Assembly (NCBI GenBank): GCA_964651045.1
Contig: CAZYVD010000039.1
Location: 1-24,680 of the forward strand
Length of the DNA: 24,680 bases
Source of the DNA: CAZYVD01 sp964651045
GTDB lineage: Bacteria; Zhuqueibacterota; QNDG01; DSAB01
Direction of reading: 5' to 3'
Shown piece after piece: positions 24,516 through 24,680 of the stretch. The translations under genes and the position numbers were made by a program. Numbering within the stretch: the stretch's first letter is position 1; the number at the start of each line of letters is the position of its first letter. The notes under the pieces are model-generated. The model was not told where the DNA came from. It ran no database searches and worked only from the letters and a program-made list of their open reading frames with translations.

Positions 24516-24680
24516 TCAAACCTCCTTAGTAATTCTCCTTCAATCATCTTAAAAAACCAATTATCAGTTAATGAATGAGCTGCCTCTACCCATGTAATTA
24601 TCCCTTCTTTGTTATTCGGAGCATTATCGCCGATTGATTGAACCATTGTTTCCCATATTAAAGCATCTACATTTTTCCTC
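24512..24680 (-). CDS. Hypothetical protein, C-terminal 55 residues only (5' end outside window)
   Basis: This open frame enters from the right edge and ends with a TGA (24514-24512) that overlaps the ATG of the next gene as ATGA. The translation ends TWVEAAHSLTDNWFFKMIEG and then ELLRRFE. The Shine-Dalgarno AAGGAGG of the next gene lies within its last codons. No family can be assigned from 55 residues. The overlap pattern says it is the first visible gene of a three-gene operon with the 179-aa protein and VapC. Confidence 0.55.
   Translation of the reverse strand, partial: RKNVDALIWETMVQSIGDNAPNNKEGIITWVEAAHSLTDNWFFKMIEGELLRRFE

Noticed and set aside
1..24680. CRISPR arrays, tRNA/rRNA genes, insertion sequences and riboswitches
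   Set aside because: I found no regularly spaced repeats, cloverleaf-type sequence, transposase frame with terminal repeats, or recognisable riboswitch core by reading both strands; almost all of the window is protein-coding.

Overview
The window is a moderately AT-rich piece of a Gram-negative-type bacterial chromosome. Almost every gene lies on the minus strand, so transcription runs from high to low coordinates. The best taxonomic clue is the glycosidase at 704-2080, which ends in a FlgD-Ig/Por-type (T9SS-like) C-terminal domain beginning with a 'PNPFNPST' motif. That motif is common in FCB-group lineages (Calditrichota, KSB1, Marinimicrobia, Ignavibacteria and similar candidate phyla). 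The many exported peptidases fit a heterotroph that scavenges protein. The exact phylum cannot be told from this sequence alone.

Layout, left to right. 1-332: the 5' part of a MauE/DoxX-like membrane protein gene (minus, cut by the window edge) with a good sigma70-type promoter at 376-404. 333-587: AT-rich spacer. 588-644: an 18-codon plus-strand ORF with a strong ribosome-binding site and a Cys-rich end, followed by an intrinsic terminator at 677-707. 704-2080: exported GH26-like glycosidase. 2174-3748: Nnr, the bifunctional NAD(P)HX repair enzyme. 3792-5549: exported alpha/beta-hydrolase esterase 1. 5576-6532: ornithine cyclodeaminase/mu-crystallin-family enzyme. 6627-7583: threonine-dehydratase-family PLP enzyme. 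7570-8964: APC-family amino acid transporter. 8986-10137: exported MEMO-family protein. 10214-12817: M14 metallocarboxypeptidase A. 12820-14316: DUF4932-like HExxH metalloprotease. 14361-16238: exported gamma-glutamyltransferase-like Ntn hydrolase. 16262-18931 and 18945-21584: two tandem M14 paralogues, B and C. 21599-23275: esterase 2, a paralogue of esterase 1. 23297-23545: a 5'-truncated remnant of a V4R-like gene. 23578-24680: three overlapping genes ending in a VapC-type PIN toxin.

The block 23275-10214 (esterase 2, M14 C, M14 B, GGT-like, DUF4932, M14 A) has gaps of 2 to 44 bp and reads as one operon of exported hydrolases. The block 10137-5576 adds an exported MEMO protein, an amino acid permease, a PLP lyase and an OCD-family enzyme. 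My inference is one functional unit: extracytoplasmic enzymes trim peptides or acylated/amidated amino acid conjugates, the permease imports the released amino acid, and the PLP/OCD pair processes it in the cytoplasm. The substrate is not evident. The most unusual points are the exported MEMO protein, the GGT homologue lacking canonical gamma-glutamyl recognition residues, the EutB/EutC-like pair next to a transporter, the truncated V4R gene beside a toxin operon with an oversized putative antitoxin, and the short Cys-rich plus-strand ORF.
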